Below, in pieces: positions 31,324 through 41,639 of a stretch of 64,000 nt of DNA (within the stretch, counting starts at the first letter, position 1; every line of letters begins with the position of its first letter). The notes under the pieces were generated by a model that did no database searches, was not told where the DNA came from, and saw only the letters and a program-made list of their open reading frames with translations. Made by a program: the position numbers and the translations under genes. This DNA comes from Symbiodinium natans (Eukaryota; Sar; Dinophyceae; Suessiales; Symbiodiniaceae): positions 650,185 through 714,184 of the forward strand of contig CAJNDS010001613.1 of assembly GCA_905221605.1 (NCBI GenBank). Reading direction: 5' to 3'.

Positions 31324-34300
31324 GGAGGTGAGCAGGCAGCTCACGGGACTCACTGAAGCCCTCCGAAGGGCAGAGGAGGCCCACCGTGGGTTGCAAGAGC
31401 AGCTGGCTCAAAGCCAGCATCGCACCCAACTGTTGGAGCAACAGCTCCTGGAACTCCAACAGGCGGGTAGCACCGCCGCGGGTGGCACCGCAGCCAGCAG
31501 AGCAGCGGCGGCCGCAGCGGTAGGTAGCGTTTCACCCCAAGGACTGTTAGGTTTAGCAGCACCGCTGAAAGGGGTAGACTTACTTAAACAAGCCATTAAA
31601 CCCCCCAAACCCTTAAAGGGAGTAGAAGATTGGGAAAGGTTTGTGTGGCAAGTTGAAACCTTTGCTGCACTCGTGGACGAAAGTTTTCCAGTGCACTTAG
31701 AGGAAGCCAGAAAGAGTCAAAGTGACAACACCCCGACCGAAGAGAGCGACGAATACCGAGCTCTCTCAGTCAAACTGTTCGGGATGCTGGTATCGCTCAT
31801 CGCTGAATGCCCAGCTGCATTGAAGATTGCAAGGGGCACGAGAAACCAAAATGGATTCGTCCTGTGGCGAATGCTGTGGCGAGAGTTTCATCCCGAGCAG
31901 GCCAACAGAGGTCTCATTTGGAGACGAGCCCTGCTTTCGCCGAAGTTTCCAAACAAAGAGGGCGACTTTAGTGCAGCTCTTCAAGAATGGGAGCTGGATC
32001 TCGCGAAGTATGAATCCGAGTTTGGAGCCGAAAAGGCCATCTCAGATGAAGACAAGCGAGCGCTACTTATGGTCGAATCGCCCCAGGCCCTGAAGCAGCA
32101 CTTGGCAATGCATGCTTCGTCGCTAGGATCGTACGATGAGGTTCGGGCTGTGGTAGTCTCATACCTGCAAGCAAAGAGGGTGTGGACACCGTCGGGTGGT
32201 TATGCTCAGACAAGCCGCCGAGCAGCTCACGATCCCGATGCCATGGATATTGGCAAAGTCGGCGATGCCAAAGGCGATAAAGGGAAAGGAAAAGAAAAGA
32301 AGGGCAAAGGAAAAGACAAAGACCCCAAAGGGGGGAACAAACCCGAGAAGGGTGGAAAGGGCCAAGACAAAAGAAACCAGCAACACAACCAGCAGAAAGA
32401 AAAGGAGAAGTGCCCCATATGCTGGCGAACTGGGCACACAGTGAAAGACTGCTGGTACAATGTGAAAGGAAAAGGCAAAGGAACGCCAAAGGGCGGAGTA
32501 AACGCTGTTGCTGACGACGCTTCGTCACAGCTCTCAGCGGGTCCCTCCGCTTCCCAGGCGGGCAGCGCCGCGACTACGGCAAAACCTGGTGTGAGACACA
32601 TCTCGGATGAGCCTATGCGAGTGCTAGCTGTGCGGAACAACGACCCCCGCCAAGGACACCTCCTGGTGGATACTGGTGCCGCTGTTTCCGTTTGCCGCCC
32701 GGGAACCTTTTCCAGCAAACTTGACCCGAAAGGACAAATGGCTCTGTACAGTGTGGACGACACGCCGCTCAACACCCTAGGCGCCACGGAACCTGTGCTG
32801 CGACTAGGCGGGGACCACCGCCAGAATGCACGAACCACGTTTCAAGTGGTTGAAGGTGTCACAGATGACATTCTGTCTGTGAACCGAGCGGTGGATGCTG
32901 GAGCGCGGGTTGTGTTCCACGCGTCAGGCTCGCACATTGAGTGGGCTGACGGCTCACGAGCCGATTTCGTCCGAAGTGGGAAGCAATTCCTGCTACCTTA
33001 CGCTGAAATGGCCAAACCCAGCAAGCACGTGACCATAGCGGCCGTTGAGGATTTTCCCGACGACCTGGAAGCTCAAGCGGTCGAGGAATTCGCTATCGCT
33101 GAAGAACAGCGGGAGGCAGAAGCCGCGCGGGCCGAGGCAGCAGCTGCCGAAGCCAATGAGGGTGAGGGCGAAGAACGCCAGGACCTTGAAGCGGTAGCCC
33201 CGCCAGCGGATCCCGAGCCGAACGAGGAAAGCGTGCCACGCGAGCCCACGGCCGAAGAGAAAGAGCGCCATAGACTCACTCACCTGCCATTCCAGAGCTG
33301 GTGTCCGGAATGCGTGCAGGGGGCCGGGCGAGGCGGGCACCACCGCCGAAAGAAAGACGCGGGAGAAGGCGCATTGGAAGCGACGGTCCAAATGGACTAC
33401 ACCTTCTACTCGCGAGGGGCGCAGCAAAGGCTCGCGCCGGAGAACGAGTCTGTTCTCGTCACGGTGCTGACGCTGGTTGACCGCGACACCGGCTGGCCGT
33501 GCAGCGTACAGGTGCCTAGAAAAGGTCAGGAGTGCGGACCGTTTGTGTTGGACGCAATAGAGCTCTACCTGAACAATTTGGGACACAAAAGAGTGATCCT
33601 GCAAATTGACCAAGAAGGAGCATTGAGAAACGTTGCTGTGGCTGTAAGAAACCGGATGGGGGCACACAAGGTTCGAGTGCGGGAGTCACCGCCGTACTCG
33701 CACCAGAGCCAGGGCGCCGTTGAAGGCGAACACCACCAACTCGCAGGTTTGGTGCGCACATGGCTCATGGACCTCCAGAATCGGTACCCCAACTGCATGG
33801 TTGACGTCAATCATGTGGTGTTTCCCTGGCTAGTCAAGTACGTCGCTTGGTCTGCGGCGAGGTTTCAAGTGAGAACCGCCGACAAAATGACCGTGTACAA
33901 GATAGTCAATGGGGTAGAATACTTGAGCCCCATATGCAAATTTGGGGAAACAGTCATGGCAAAACTTCCGAAACCAGGCACCAAGGCGCAACGCCGTTGG
34001 ATACGTGGGATATGGGTTGGTCGTCTGGAGCGCGACAACACCAACATTATACTCACGGAGGCTGGGGCATTGAGTGTGCGGTCTGTCCGCCGTTTACCAC
34101 CAGACGCGCAAGCTAACAGAACCCTGATGGGGACCGTAGCTGGCGTGCCATGGGCACTGCGACAAGGAAGGACGTTGCGGCAAGCACCCGCCCTGCAGGC
34201 GGAACCTTTGGTGCTGCCAGCGCCGCCACTCATGCAAGCCGAAACCGAAGGCGACCACGTGGAGCAAGAGGGCGCAGCGCAAATCCCCTCAATGGCCCAC

Positions 34301-37267
34301 GATGGACCCGAAGAAAGAATGGACAAAGACGCGTTGGACGTTGAAGGCGCCGCAGCCGCGGAAAGCCTCGAACCACGCGAAGACATGGACGTTTTCGATG
34401 GCGATACCGGCGCGGGAGTTCTCGTCTCACCCGAAGAAACCGCTGAGGCCGAAGCTATTCGAAATGCAGCGCCATCGAGTCCCACAACGTCGGATGGCCC
34501 ATCCGCAGAAAGCGCGGGAGCCGCCGCCGGATCACCTAGAGCACCAGCAGGGATGGCTTATCCCACGGGGCTGGGCGAAGGGGGGCTGGCGACCAAGCGT
34601 TCAGGCACAGCGCCACCTGCGGAAGAGACCAGGCCGCCAAAGCAACCCAAGGCCGAAGCCAAGAAGTCCCAACGTGTAGGCAAACTACAGGTGCAAGATC
34701 TGTGGAAAAAGGTGGAGGAATGGGCCAATGCGGACGACCCCGCTGTAGCGCAGCAGAGGCTCGCCACGGTGATGGAATACCTCGATTCCGTGCCCGACCC
34801 ACAGCAGATCCAGAAAGCACGCGAAGAGCAACTTTGGAAGCTCTGGCGGCTGAACGCCTTCACACCGGTGATGCGATGGGACAAGCCGGCAGACGCCCAG
34901 ACCTTTCACTACAAGTGGGTGGACAAGGTGAAAGACGGCGTGTGCAAAAGCAGGTTTACCTGCGCCGACGCACGACGATCCTATACCCCAGAAATGGAGC
35001 AGGACATGCGTGTCTTTGTTCCTACCCCTACTCCTGAAGCACACGCACTGCTCGAAATAACGGCTCTGCAAAGAGGCTGCACCATGAGAACCTTCGACAT
35101 CGTTGCTGCTTTCCTGATCGGCAAGGACCGAGGGGCGCAGAACGAAAACTGGGTCTACATGCGACCGCCAGCCGAGTGGAAGCCCATTTTCGACCAGTGG
35201 GTGCGGGAGCAACCGCCGTCTGAGCAGTCCAAGCTCAGAGGACAATTTGCTGACATGCTGTTCAGGCTCGATGGAAATTTGTATGGTCGAAGAACAGCTG
35301 GCTCCGTCTATCGAGACGAGCTGGAAGAGCTGTTATGCCACAAATTGTCACAGACCGGCCGGTATGCTTTCAAAAGAGGGGTAAAAGATCCATGCATCTA
35401 CAGATGCATGAAGACAGGTATCATAGTGGTCCATCACATCGATGACGGAAGATGTGCGGGGAACGCCGCCCTGCTGAACACCTTCCTGGACGAGGATATG
35501 TGCAGCCACTGTGAAATCACCACCGGTCCTCTTGAGGCCGAAGGTGTATCGGTAGAAGTTTTGGGAAAAACCAAAACACGCTTAGAGGGCTGCATCCTAA
35601 CAGCCCCGGACGCAAAGCATGCTCGAAACATCATCGAAGCACTCGGTCTGAAGCCCGGAGAGAAATCTCCAGTGCCTTCTCGCAAACCCGATCTCTCGGA
35701 CGTGACGCCGTTGAGTGCGGGGGATGCCGCCAAATACCGATCCGCTGTGGGGTCCGGAATTTACCTTTCGGCCGACAGACGTGACATTCAGTATGCGGTG
35801 AAAGAGTTGGCGAGGCATATGGCCGAACCCAGACAGTGCGACATGCAACAAGCACGACTGCTGGGAAAATACCTGCAACAAGCGCCCGACCTTGTTCGAG
35901 TCACTGCACTCGACCCAAGCGCGTACGAAGGGCCCATGACGCTCGACGTCTTCAGTGACAGCGACTGGGGAGGATGTGTTGAAACCCGGCGATCCACAGA
36001 TTGTCATGTGGTGGTTCTGGGAGGAGCAATTGTCGCCACATCCACGCAGACCCAGCCGGGATTGCCTGCCACCAGCAGCCCTGACGCTGAGTTAAGAGGC
36101 ATCAGCCGGGCCTGTCGCGAGGCCATCTTCGTTCACGAACTGGCGACCATGGATTTTGGGCTGGAGGTGGAAATCCCACGCCTGTGGTCAGACAGCTCCA
36201 CTGGCATCACAGCCGCAAAACGCATAGGGCCAGGAACCAAGCTACGCCATCTGGACGTGAGCGAATTCTACGTCCAAGGGGCAGTGCAGGCCGGGAAAGC
36301 GCTGTTGCGAAAAGTCAAAGGAACTGAGAATCCGGCGAATTTTCTCACCAAGCACCCAAAGTCCGGAAACGAAGTGCTACAAGCTTTACCTTCGTTGGGC
36401 ATGGTGGACCCCAAACATGTTGCGGGCGCCACCGCCCAGGAGAAACACACGGTGAAGTTTGTGCGGGTGAATCCGCCTACGAGCTGGAAACCCGTATTTC
36501 CGTTCAAGCCTACGCTCGCAATCGCGGGTATCACTATGGCTTCACAGATCTTAGGAGTGAAGGCCCAGCCAAGGGAGAAAGAACTCCTAGAGCTGGTGCT
36601 GGATGCCACTTTGTGGCTGGGACTCCTGGGATGGTTTGTTTTGCTCTACCACATGGTGAAGGGCACTGTGAGGGGAACTCTGGCTATATACAGGAGGGTG
36701 AACCGACACCGGCAACATGAAGAAGAGCCGGAACCGGAAGCGTCGGAGGACGAAGCTCCAACGCAGGCCGCGGAAAACGCGCCACCTCCACTCGAGGACT
36801 TGTTCCGAGAGGGAGTGCGGGCACCTCCGCCTCGGGACCTGCGACCCCCAGCTCCTGAGCCAGAACCTCCAGAGGTGGGCCAACAGGCAGCAGCTTCTGC
36901 CTTACCACCACAATCCGCACAGGGAGATCAGCAGCGACGAGCACGTCGAAGAACTAGACCACAGGTACCCCAGAGAGAACCAGGGGAGATCTACTATGCG
37001 CCTTACCGAAGGACAGCACATGTATTCCGCAACTGCTCTGGGCTAAGTTCAACCCAGCAGCAAGACATCGTGGTCGAACAGTTCTGTGCCTACTGCCTGG
37101 AAAACTTTCCCAGACACCTCAGGCTCGAGAACGAACCTCGGGTATGGGTGACAGGGACGAATCTAAGGGCACATATCTTTCAGAATTGCCCTGAACTCCA
37201 AGGATGGCAGAGAGCGATTCCGATGTGCAATCACTGCAGTTTGAGACACATCTCGCGAGATCCCTGA
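31289..37267 (+). CDS. Element A Gag-Pol polyprotein
   Basis: One ATG-started frame of 1,992 codons. Order (approximate residues): gag; CCHC knuckle CPICWRTGHTVKDCW (about 374); aspartic protease LLVDTGAAVSVC (about 460); integrase with HHCC (about 663), the Asp in VQMDYTFYS (701), the Asp in VILQIDQEGAL (773) and the Glu in GAVEGEHHQL (about 811); reverse transcriptase KWVDKVKDG, DIVAAFLIGKD and VHHIDDGRC (catalytic DD about 1383); RNase H DVFSDSDWGGC (1552), PDAELRGISR and WSDSSTGITAAK. Beyond RNase H lies an unusual extension of about 260 residues: one hydrophobic segment TLWLGLLGWFVLLYHMV (about 1770-1787), a Pro/Glu-rich region, and two related Cys/His modules (HVFRNC...FCAYC; HIFQNC...MCNHC) at the very end. 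All catalytic residues are present. Confidence 0.95.
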   Translation: MAMAGTTQLTAEEVSRQLTGLTEALRRAEEAHRGLQEQLAQSQHRTQLLEQQLLELQQAGSTAAGGTAASRAAAAAAVGSVSPQGLLGLAAPLKGVDLLKQAIKPPKPLKGVEDWERFVWQVETFAALVDESFPVHLEEARKSQSDNTPTEESDEYRALSVKLFGMLVSLIAECPAALKIARGTRNQNGFVLWRMLWREFHPEQANRGLIWRRALLSPKFPNKEGDFSAALQEWELDLAKYESEFGAEKAISDEDKRALLMVESPQALKQHLAMHASSLGSYDEVRAVVVSYLQAKRVWTPSGGYAQTSRRAAHDPDAMDIGKVGDAKGDKGKGKEKKGKGKDKDPKGGNKPEKGGKGQDKRNQQHNQQKEKEKCPICWRTGHTVKDCWYNVKGKGKGTPKGGVNAVADDASSQLSAGPSASQAGSAATTAKPGVRHISDEPMRVLAVRNNDPRQGHLLVDTGAAVSVCRPGTFSSKLDPKGQMALYSVDDTPLNTLGATEPVLRLGGDHRQNARTTFQVVEGVTDDILSVNRAVDAGARVVFHASGSHIEWADGSRADFVRSGKQFLLPYAEMAKPSKHVTIAAVEDFPDDLEAQAVEEFAIAEEQREAEAARAEAAAAEANEGEGEERQDLEAVAPPADPEPNEESVPREPTAEEKERHRLTHLPFQSWCPECVQGAGRGGHHRRKKDAGEGALEATVQMDYTFYSRGAQQRLAPENESVLVTVLTLVDRDTGWPCSVQVPRKGQECGPFVLDAIELYLNNLGHKRVILQIDQEGALRNVAVAVRNRMGAHKVRVRESPPYSHQSQGAVEGEHHQLAGLVRTWLMDLQNRYPNCMVDVNHVVFPWLVKYVAWSAARFQVRTADKMTVYKIVNGVEYLSPICKFGETVMAKLPKPGTKAQRRWIRGIWVGRLERDNTNIILTEAGALSVRSVRRLPPDAQANRTLMGTVAGVPWALRQGRTLRQAPALQAEPLVLPAPPLMQAETEGDHVEQEGAAQIPSMAHDGPEERMDKDALDVEGAAAAESLEPREDMDVFDGDTGAGVLVSPEETAEAEAIRNAAPSSPTTSDGPSAESAGAAAGSPRAPAGMAYPTGLGEGGLATKRSGTAPPAEETRPPKQPKAEAKKSQRVGKLQVQDLWKKVEEWANADDPAVAQQRLATVMEYLDSVPDPQQIQKAREEQLWKLWRLNAFTPVMRWDKPADAQTFHYKWVDKVKDGVCKSRFTCADARRSYTPEMEQDMRVFVPTPTPEAHALLEITALQRGCTMRTFDIVAAFLIGKDRGAQNENWVYMRPPAEWKPIFDQWVREQPPSEQSKLRGQFADMLFRLDGNLYGRRTAGSVYRDELEELLCHKLSQTGRYAFKRGVKDPCIYRCMKTGIIVVHHIDDGRCAGNAALLNTFLDEDMCSHCEITTGPLEAEGVSVEVLGKTKTRLEGCILTAPDAKHARNIIEALGLKPGEKSPVPSRKPDLSDVTPLSAGDAAKYRSAVGSGIYLSADRRDIQYAVKELARHMAEPRQCDMQQARLLGKYLQQAPDLVRVTALDPSAYEGPMTLDVFSDSDWGGCVETRRSTDCHVVVLGGAIVATSTQTQPGLPATSSPDAELRGISRACREAIFVHELATMDFGLEVEIPRLWSDSSTGITAAKRIGPGTKLRHLDVSEFYVQGAVQAGKALLRKVKGTENPANFLTKHPKSGNEVLQALPSLGMVDPKHVAGATAQEKHTVKFVRVNPPTSWKPVFPFKPTLAIAGITMASQILGVKAQPREKELLELVLDATLWLGLLGWFVLLYHMVKGTVRGTLAIYRRVNRHRQHEEEPEPEASEDEAPTQAAENAPPPLEDLFREGVRAPPPRDLRPPAPEPEPPEVGQQAAASALPPQSAQGDQQRRARRRTRPQVPQREPGEIYYAPYRRTAHVFRNCSGLSSTQQQDIVVEQFCAYCLENFPRHLRLENEPRVWVTGTNLRAHIFQNCPELQGWQRAIPMCNHCSLRHISRDP

Positions 37268-37340
37268 GCGGTAGTCCCGCCAAGCGGGCACCACCGCTGG
37301 TCAGGATGACCAGCAAATCCAAAACAATGCACAACCCTCT

Positions 37341-37355
37341 GAGGTTGGAGGGGGG
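37341..37355 (+). promoter_or_regulatory. Element A polypurine tract
   Basis: GAGGTTGGAGGGGGG lies immediately before the 3' LTR. It is the expected primer for plus-strand DNA synthesis. Confidence 0.8.
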
Positions 37356-37540
37356 TGCGATTTATCTACGGTAAGTAGCTTAATTACCCAACACTCCGAG
37401 GGCTTGAGCTAAAGGCTACCCCTACGCTGTATAGAAACCACTGCGCAACCGCAGCCCTTTTGAGGCTTCAAGCGAAGAGAAAAAGGAGTGTCCTACCCTG
37501 AGCCCAGTAGGACCCCCGAAACAGCCTCTGAGCTTTCGCA
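37356..37540 (+). repeat. Element A 3' LTR
   Basis: 185-base partner of 29761-29945, followed by the second CTTTC target copy. Confidence 0.96.
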
Positions 37541-37571
37541 CTTTCAGGTTCCTTGCCTAGCAGTGTAAAAA

Positions 37572-39182
37572 GTGCGCGATTGTATTTTGAGCCCAATACG
37601 ATACCAACTGCGTAGCCCCACGCGCAAAAAGAAGGGCTTCTGGGTGGAGCTATCCGTCGCGCAGGCCGAGGAACAGCTGGGCGACTTCCTTTCTTGGCTA
37701 TTCTTTGGGGTCGAGGAGCCGGACAAAGTGCGAGGTTGCCTGGCCCCACAGGGGGCAAACGGGCTACACGTCGTACACCTCCCCAACACAGTCTTCATGG
37801 CAGGCTTGGACGGCTATGTCACACTCGTGAAGTTTGTGGCGGAGTGTTTCTCCAAAGCAGGCCGCTTCCCTCCTTTGAGAGGTTTTGCAGAAGACTACGA
37901 CTACGCTCACGGGTTTCGACAGTTCTCTTTGTCGTCCACAGATAGGCGCTTTCTTTGTGCAGCAGCCAGAGCTCCTGACTCCAGCGTCAGGATTTTCGTG
38001 CCACAGAAGCTACTTTTCGGACCACGGGGAGCTCCGCATGTGTTCTGTAGGGTCACAGACATGGTGTCGGCAGTGGCTTCGGTGCTTCTGTTGATACCAA
38101 ACATCCCTCATGTAGATGACATGGTTGGTGTGGAAGAAATGGAGGCAGTGGACTCGGCTAGGGCGTCCTTCCTGGAACTGCACGTAGCACTAAATCTTTT
38201 ACTCAAGCCTTCCAAGGCAAGACCAGAGAGAACTTCTCCAGGTGGGGCCAAGCAGCTAGTAGCCTTAGGTGGGCAACTGGACTTCGACATTCCGGCTGAG
38301 GAGCATGCAGCAGGACTTGTCTGCAGAATTGACCTGCCAGACGCCAAAGCACCCAAGTCCGCGAACCTCATTGTGCAGGTGTTGGAGCAAGGCAAATTAT
38401 CTTCAACGCTGGCTGGCAAAATGGTGGGCCAGTGGGACCACGCGTCAGCGGTGTGCTTAGGCCGATCTGGCCGTGCCTTTGCTTGGCCGCTACGTGAACT
38501 CATAGCTGCAGACTCGCAAGGACGCCAGCCTCCGCCGTGGCCTGTCCTCAAAGCTGCTCTACTGGGCTTCTTGGTTTTCCTGCAAGGCCGAGGTCCCATG
38601 GAAGTGAGAGCAAGCCAGACTGTTGCTCGCAGAGCGGCTCTGCTGTTCGTAGATGCGGCCCTCGGCCCAGATGGCTGCAGGCTTGGTGGAATGGCTTGGG
38701 GCCCCGGCTGGTGCTTCTTCTTTCACTTGAAGGTTGGCAAACACAGCTGCCGCTTGATCCCATGGAAGGCAGGCCACATCATTAATGAAGCTGAGGCGCT
38801 TGCGGCACTCATTTGGATACAAACCTTGACAGACCACTTGCAAGGGCTTGACATTTTCCTTTTCGTAGACAGTAAGGCTGGTGAGGGCATTTTGCTCAAA
38901 GGGTACTCTCGTTCAGCGCAGCTCACGGTGATCGCCTCCTTGTTCTGGAAAACAGTGCGCCAAGGAAGGGCGTCAGTGTGGATAGGCAGAGTTCCAAGCA
39001 GCCTCAACGTGGCTGACCCTATTAGCAGGGGCTGCTTTGACATAGCTCGGGCTCTGCAAGCAGACCAGCTCACTGCTCTGCTCCCGGATGTCTCTGCTTG
39101 GGAGACACTGTTGGAGTTTTTGGAGGGCAAGCGCACGGCCAAGCGTTTGTTGTGTGGATGCTCCGAAGTTGAACCGCTCTGA
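37572..39182 (+). CDS. DIRS-like (tyrosine-recombinase) retrotransposon RT/RNase H
   Basis: An uninterrupted frame of 536 codons from the codon after an upstream stop (no ATG at its left end, so the N-terminus is open) to TGA at 39180-39182. RT blocks: FAEDYDYAHGFRQFSLS (motif A region), VPQKLLFGPRGAPHVFCR (motif B region), IPHVDDMVGVEE (catalytic DD) and LVALGGQLDF. RNase H blocks: LLFVDAALGPDG, NEAEALAALIWIQTL, IFLFVDSKAGEGILLKGYS and SSLNVADPISRG. The order RT-RNase H without integrase, followed by a tyrosine recombinase at 40-41.3 kb, is the DIRS/Ngaro plan. Element A inserted 27-30 bases upstream of this frame, possibly cutting its 5' end. Confidence 0.85.
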   Translation: MRDCILSPIRYQLRSPTRKKKGFWVELSVAQAEEQLGDFLSWLFFGVEEPDKVRGCLAPQGANGLHVVHLPNTVFMAGLDGYVTLVKFVAECFSKAGRFPPLRGFAEDYDYAHGFRQFSLSSTDRRFLCAAARAPDSSVRIFVPQKLLFGPRGAPHVFCRVTDMVSAVASVLLLIPNIPHVDDMVGVEEMEAVDSARASFLELHVALNLLLKPSKARPERTSPGGAKQLVALGGQLDFDIPAEEHAAGLVCRIDLPDAKAPKSANLIVQVLEQGKLSSTLAGKMVGQWDHASAVCLGRSGRAFAWPLRELIAADSQGRQPPPWPVLKAALLGFLVFLQGRGPMEVRASQTVARRAALLFVDAALGPDGCRLGGMAWGPGWCFFFHLKVGKHSCRLIPWKAGHIINEAEALAALIWIQTLTDHLQGLDIFLFVDSKAGEGILLKGYSRSAQLTVIASLFWKTVRQGRASVWIGRVPSSLNVADPISRGCFDIARALQADQLTALLPDVSAWETLLEFLEGKRTAKRLLCGCSEVEPL

Positions 39183-39277
39183 CAAGCCTAGACGCTTGCA
39201 CCAAGGCCAAGCTTAGAGTGACTGTAAAGAAGTGCTTTCACGACTGAGCTTCCATTCTTTTCTTTTGGCTTGAGGTC

Positions 39278-39848
<571 letters not shown>

Positions 39849-40053
39849 TTCTCTCTTTCTCCGTTTCCTCTCCTCTCTTTTTTTTTGCTGTTCCTGTGAA
39901 GGGGGAAGCAGCGCAGAAGCATGTACGCAGCATTGCCGTAGGAAGGTCATGTCATGTCTGATGGAGCGCTGTGCCTCTGACGACACATGATTCACGGTCT
40001 CTGAGCGCACATGCCAAACAGCTTGCGCCGAAGGCAACAGTTTCTGCTCAGGG

Positions 40054-41287
40054 ATGTTTCGTCCTCCTCCTGGATACCCTTCATGGAGACATAATCGTCG
40101 CCCGGGTCGGGACCAGCCGCGCGGCGTCCCTCCTCAACTCTCTGCGCCCCCGTCGGGCAGTTCTGCTCCCTTGGGGCCCGCCTCAAAGCGGCGCAAGCTG
40201 GATGAGACACGTGGCTACACTGAGCTCCATGCGGCAGTAGGTAGACCAGTCCCTTCGGGACGTAGCCCTGCAGGGCCTACGCCCACGCAGGAAATCAATT
40301 TGCTAGCGCGGCTCTTGCAAGCAGGGGCTCCTGTCCACCAACTCCTGGATGACGTCGCTTTGTCCAGAGCACGGGCAGCTTTGGCTAAGGCTTCCTGCTC
40401 TTCTTACGCTTCGAATGTCAGAATGATTTCTTGGGCTTGCAGCCTCTTGGGCGAGACGCCGCTTCCAGCATCCTTAGATTTGATTCTGAGGGGGTCTGGT
40501 CAATAACCCCAATACTTTGCGAGTGTGGCTAGCTGCGTGGCGAGACTGGCACATACAAGAGCGAGAATTTTGGCCGGGGGACCAAAATCCTTTCTTGCGC
40601 AGGGTTCGGAAAGGTACAGAGCGGCTGGCTCCGAGACCGGCTCCCAGAGGCCGGCTTCGCTTTCCTCTTTGGCGAAAAGTCTTACAGCTGGCGGCAAAGA
40701 AAAATCTCATCGCTTTCGGGACCTTGTGCAATCTCGCTTACATCTTCGCTGCAAGGGTTCCATCCGAGCTCCTGAGTCAGTGCAGATGGTGCAACTTGGT
40801 AGTTGACAAGCGTTCTTTGACGTACAAAGATGTGTTAAGGAAGGGGAAACCAGGCCTGTCAACTCTTCGAAGGTTTTGTGTGTGCTCCAAAGACGAGCTT
40901 CTTTGCTTTCATTTGTGGCTTACTGCGCTAAAGGAGCTAAAGAACGAACAGGATGGGTCCCGAAACTTATTGTTTTCATTTTCTGCCCAGAGTGTCTCAA
41001 ACACCTTGCAGTCGTTGTTGCTGGAATGTGGCTTTTCGGCAGATGAAGCGGCGCGTTTTACAACTCATTGCTTTCGTAGAGAAGCTGGAGTGGACGTCCT
41101 GGAAGCAGAAGGCACTACATGTTCTCTCCTGGCAGGAGATAGCTGGAGACGGATAGGCATGTATGGCTTGCCGGGCATGCTTCGCATGGGCGAGTGGTCT
41201 TCCAAGGCGAGCACAACTCACTACGCTTCTGTAGACGAGCAGGCTTGTGCAGTTTGGAGGCCTCCGACGATGAGCGTTGATTCGTGA
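40054..41287 (+). CDS. Tyrosine recombinase of the DIRS-like element (one frame change)
   Basis: The N-terminal frame 40054-40506 holds a Pro-rich leader, the likely nuclear signal ASKRRKLDE and a core-binding-like segment SRARAALAKASCSSYASNVR. After a +1 frame change near 40497 the frame runs to TGA 41285-41287 with the catalytic domain: FAARVPSELL (first Arg), THCFRREAG (His-x-x-Arg), MGEWSSKASTTHYASVD (Trp and the nucleophile Tyr). It would insert the element DNA circle without integrase. Two palindromes, GTCCCTTCGGGAC and GCCCTGCAGGGC, lie in the coding sequence at 40250-40276. Whether the frame change is a mutation or a recoding site is unknown. Confidence 0.82.
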
Positions 41288-41326
41288 ATCACTCAAACCA
41301 CCCAATCTCGGTGCCAAGGGTACCAA

Positions 41327-41424
41327 GGGAATTTTATCCTGGCACCTTTGCTTGGGCTGACCCTTTGAGAAAAGGCCTTGAACAGTACTTCTCATGCAAC
41401 ATGTCACTCCTCATCGCGAGCTAA
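41327..41424 (+). repeat. 98-bp direct repeat, copy 1
   Basis: Starts GGGAATTTTATCCTGG and ends CATCGCGAGCTAA. It matches 41539-41636 without a visible difference and begins 40 bases after the recombinase stop. Its position fits the split direct repeats that end DIRS/PAT-type elements. Confidence 0.93.
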
Positions 41425-41538
41425 TGCAGCGTTGCAGAATTGCAGACGCAAGTTAGCATGCATTGGAGTGCTGCAGGGATTTCCACAGCAGGATCAAATC
41501 TCCAGGCTGTGTCTAAACTTCCCTCCCAGGCCCACCCT

Positions 41539-41636
41539 GGGAATTTTATCCTGGCACCTTTGCTTGGGCTGACCCTTTGAGAAAAGGCCTTGAACAGTAC
41601 TTCTCATGCAACATGTCACTCCTCATCGCGAGCTAA
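41539..41636 (+). repeat. 98-bp direct repeat, copy 2
   Basis: Second copy, separated by a 114-base spacer. LINE-derived sequence follows directly, so this may be the right end of the DIRS-like element. Confidence 0.93.
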
Positions 41637-41639
41637 CGC

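Larger units (their letters stand above)
29756..37545 (+). mobile_element. Complete copia LTR retrotransposon, element A
   Basis: The direct repeats 29761-29945 and 37356-37540 (185 bases each, TG...CA, one difference seen: AAAAG against AGAAG) are the LTRs. Both are flanked by the 5-base target duplication CTTTC (29756-29760 and 37541-37545). A primer-binding-like site follows the left LTR and a polypurine tract precedes the right one. The interior carries an upstream acidic frame and one uninterrupted 1,992-codon gag-pol. The near-identical LTRs and intact frame point to recent insertion and possible activity. About 20 copies of a 14-base hairpin are scattered through it. Confidence 0.96.

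Noticed and set aside
33865-34485. Minus-strand ORFs inside element A gag-pol
   Set aside because: Shadows of the intact 1,992-codon plus-strand frame.
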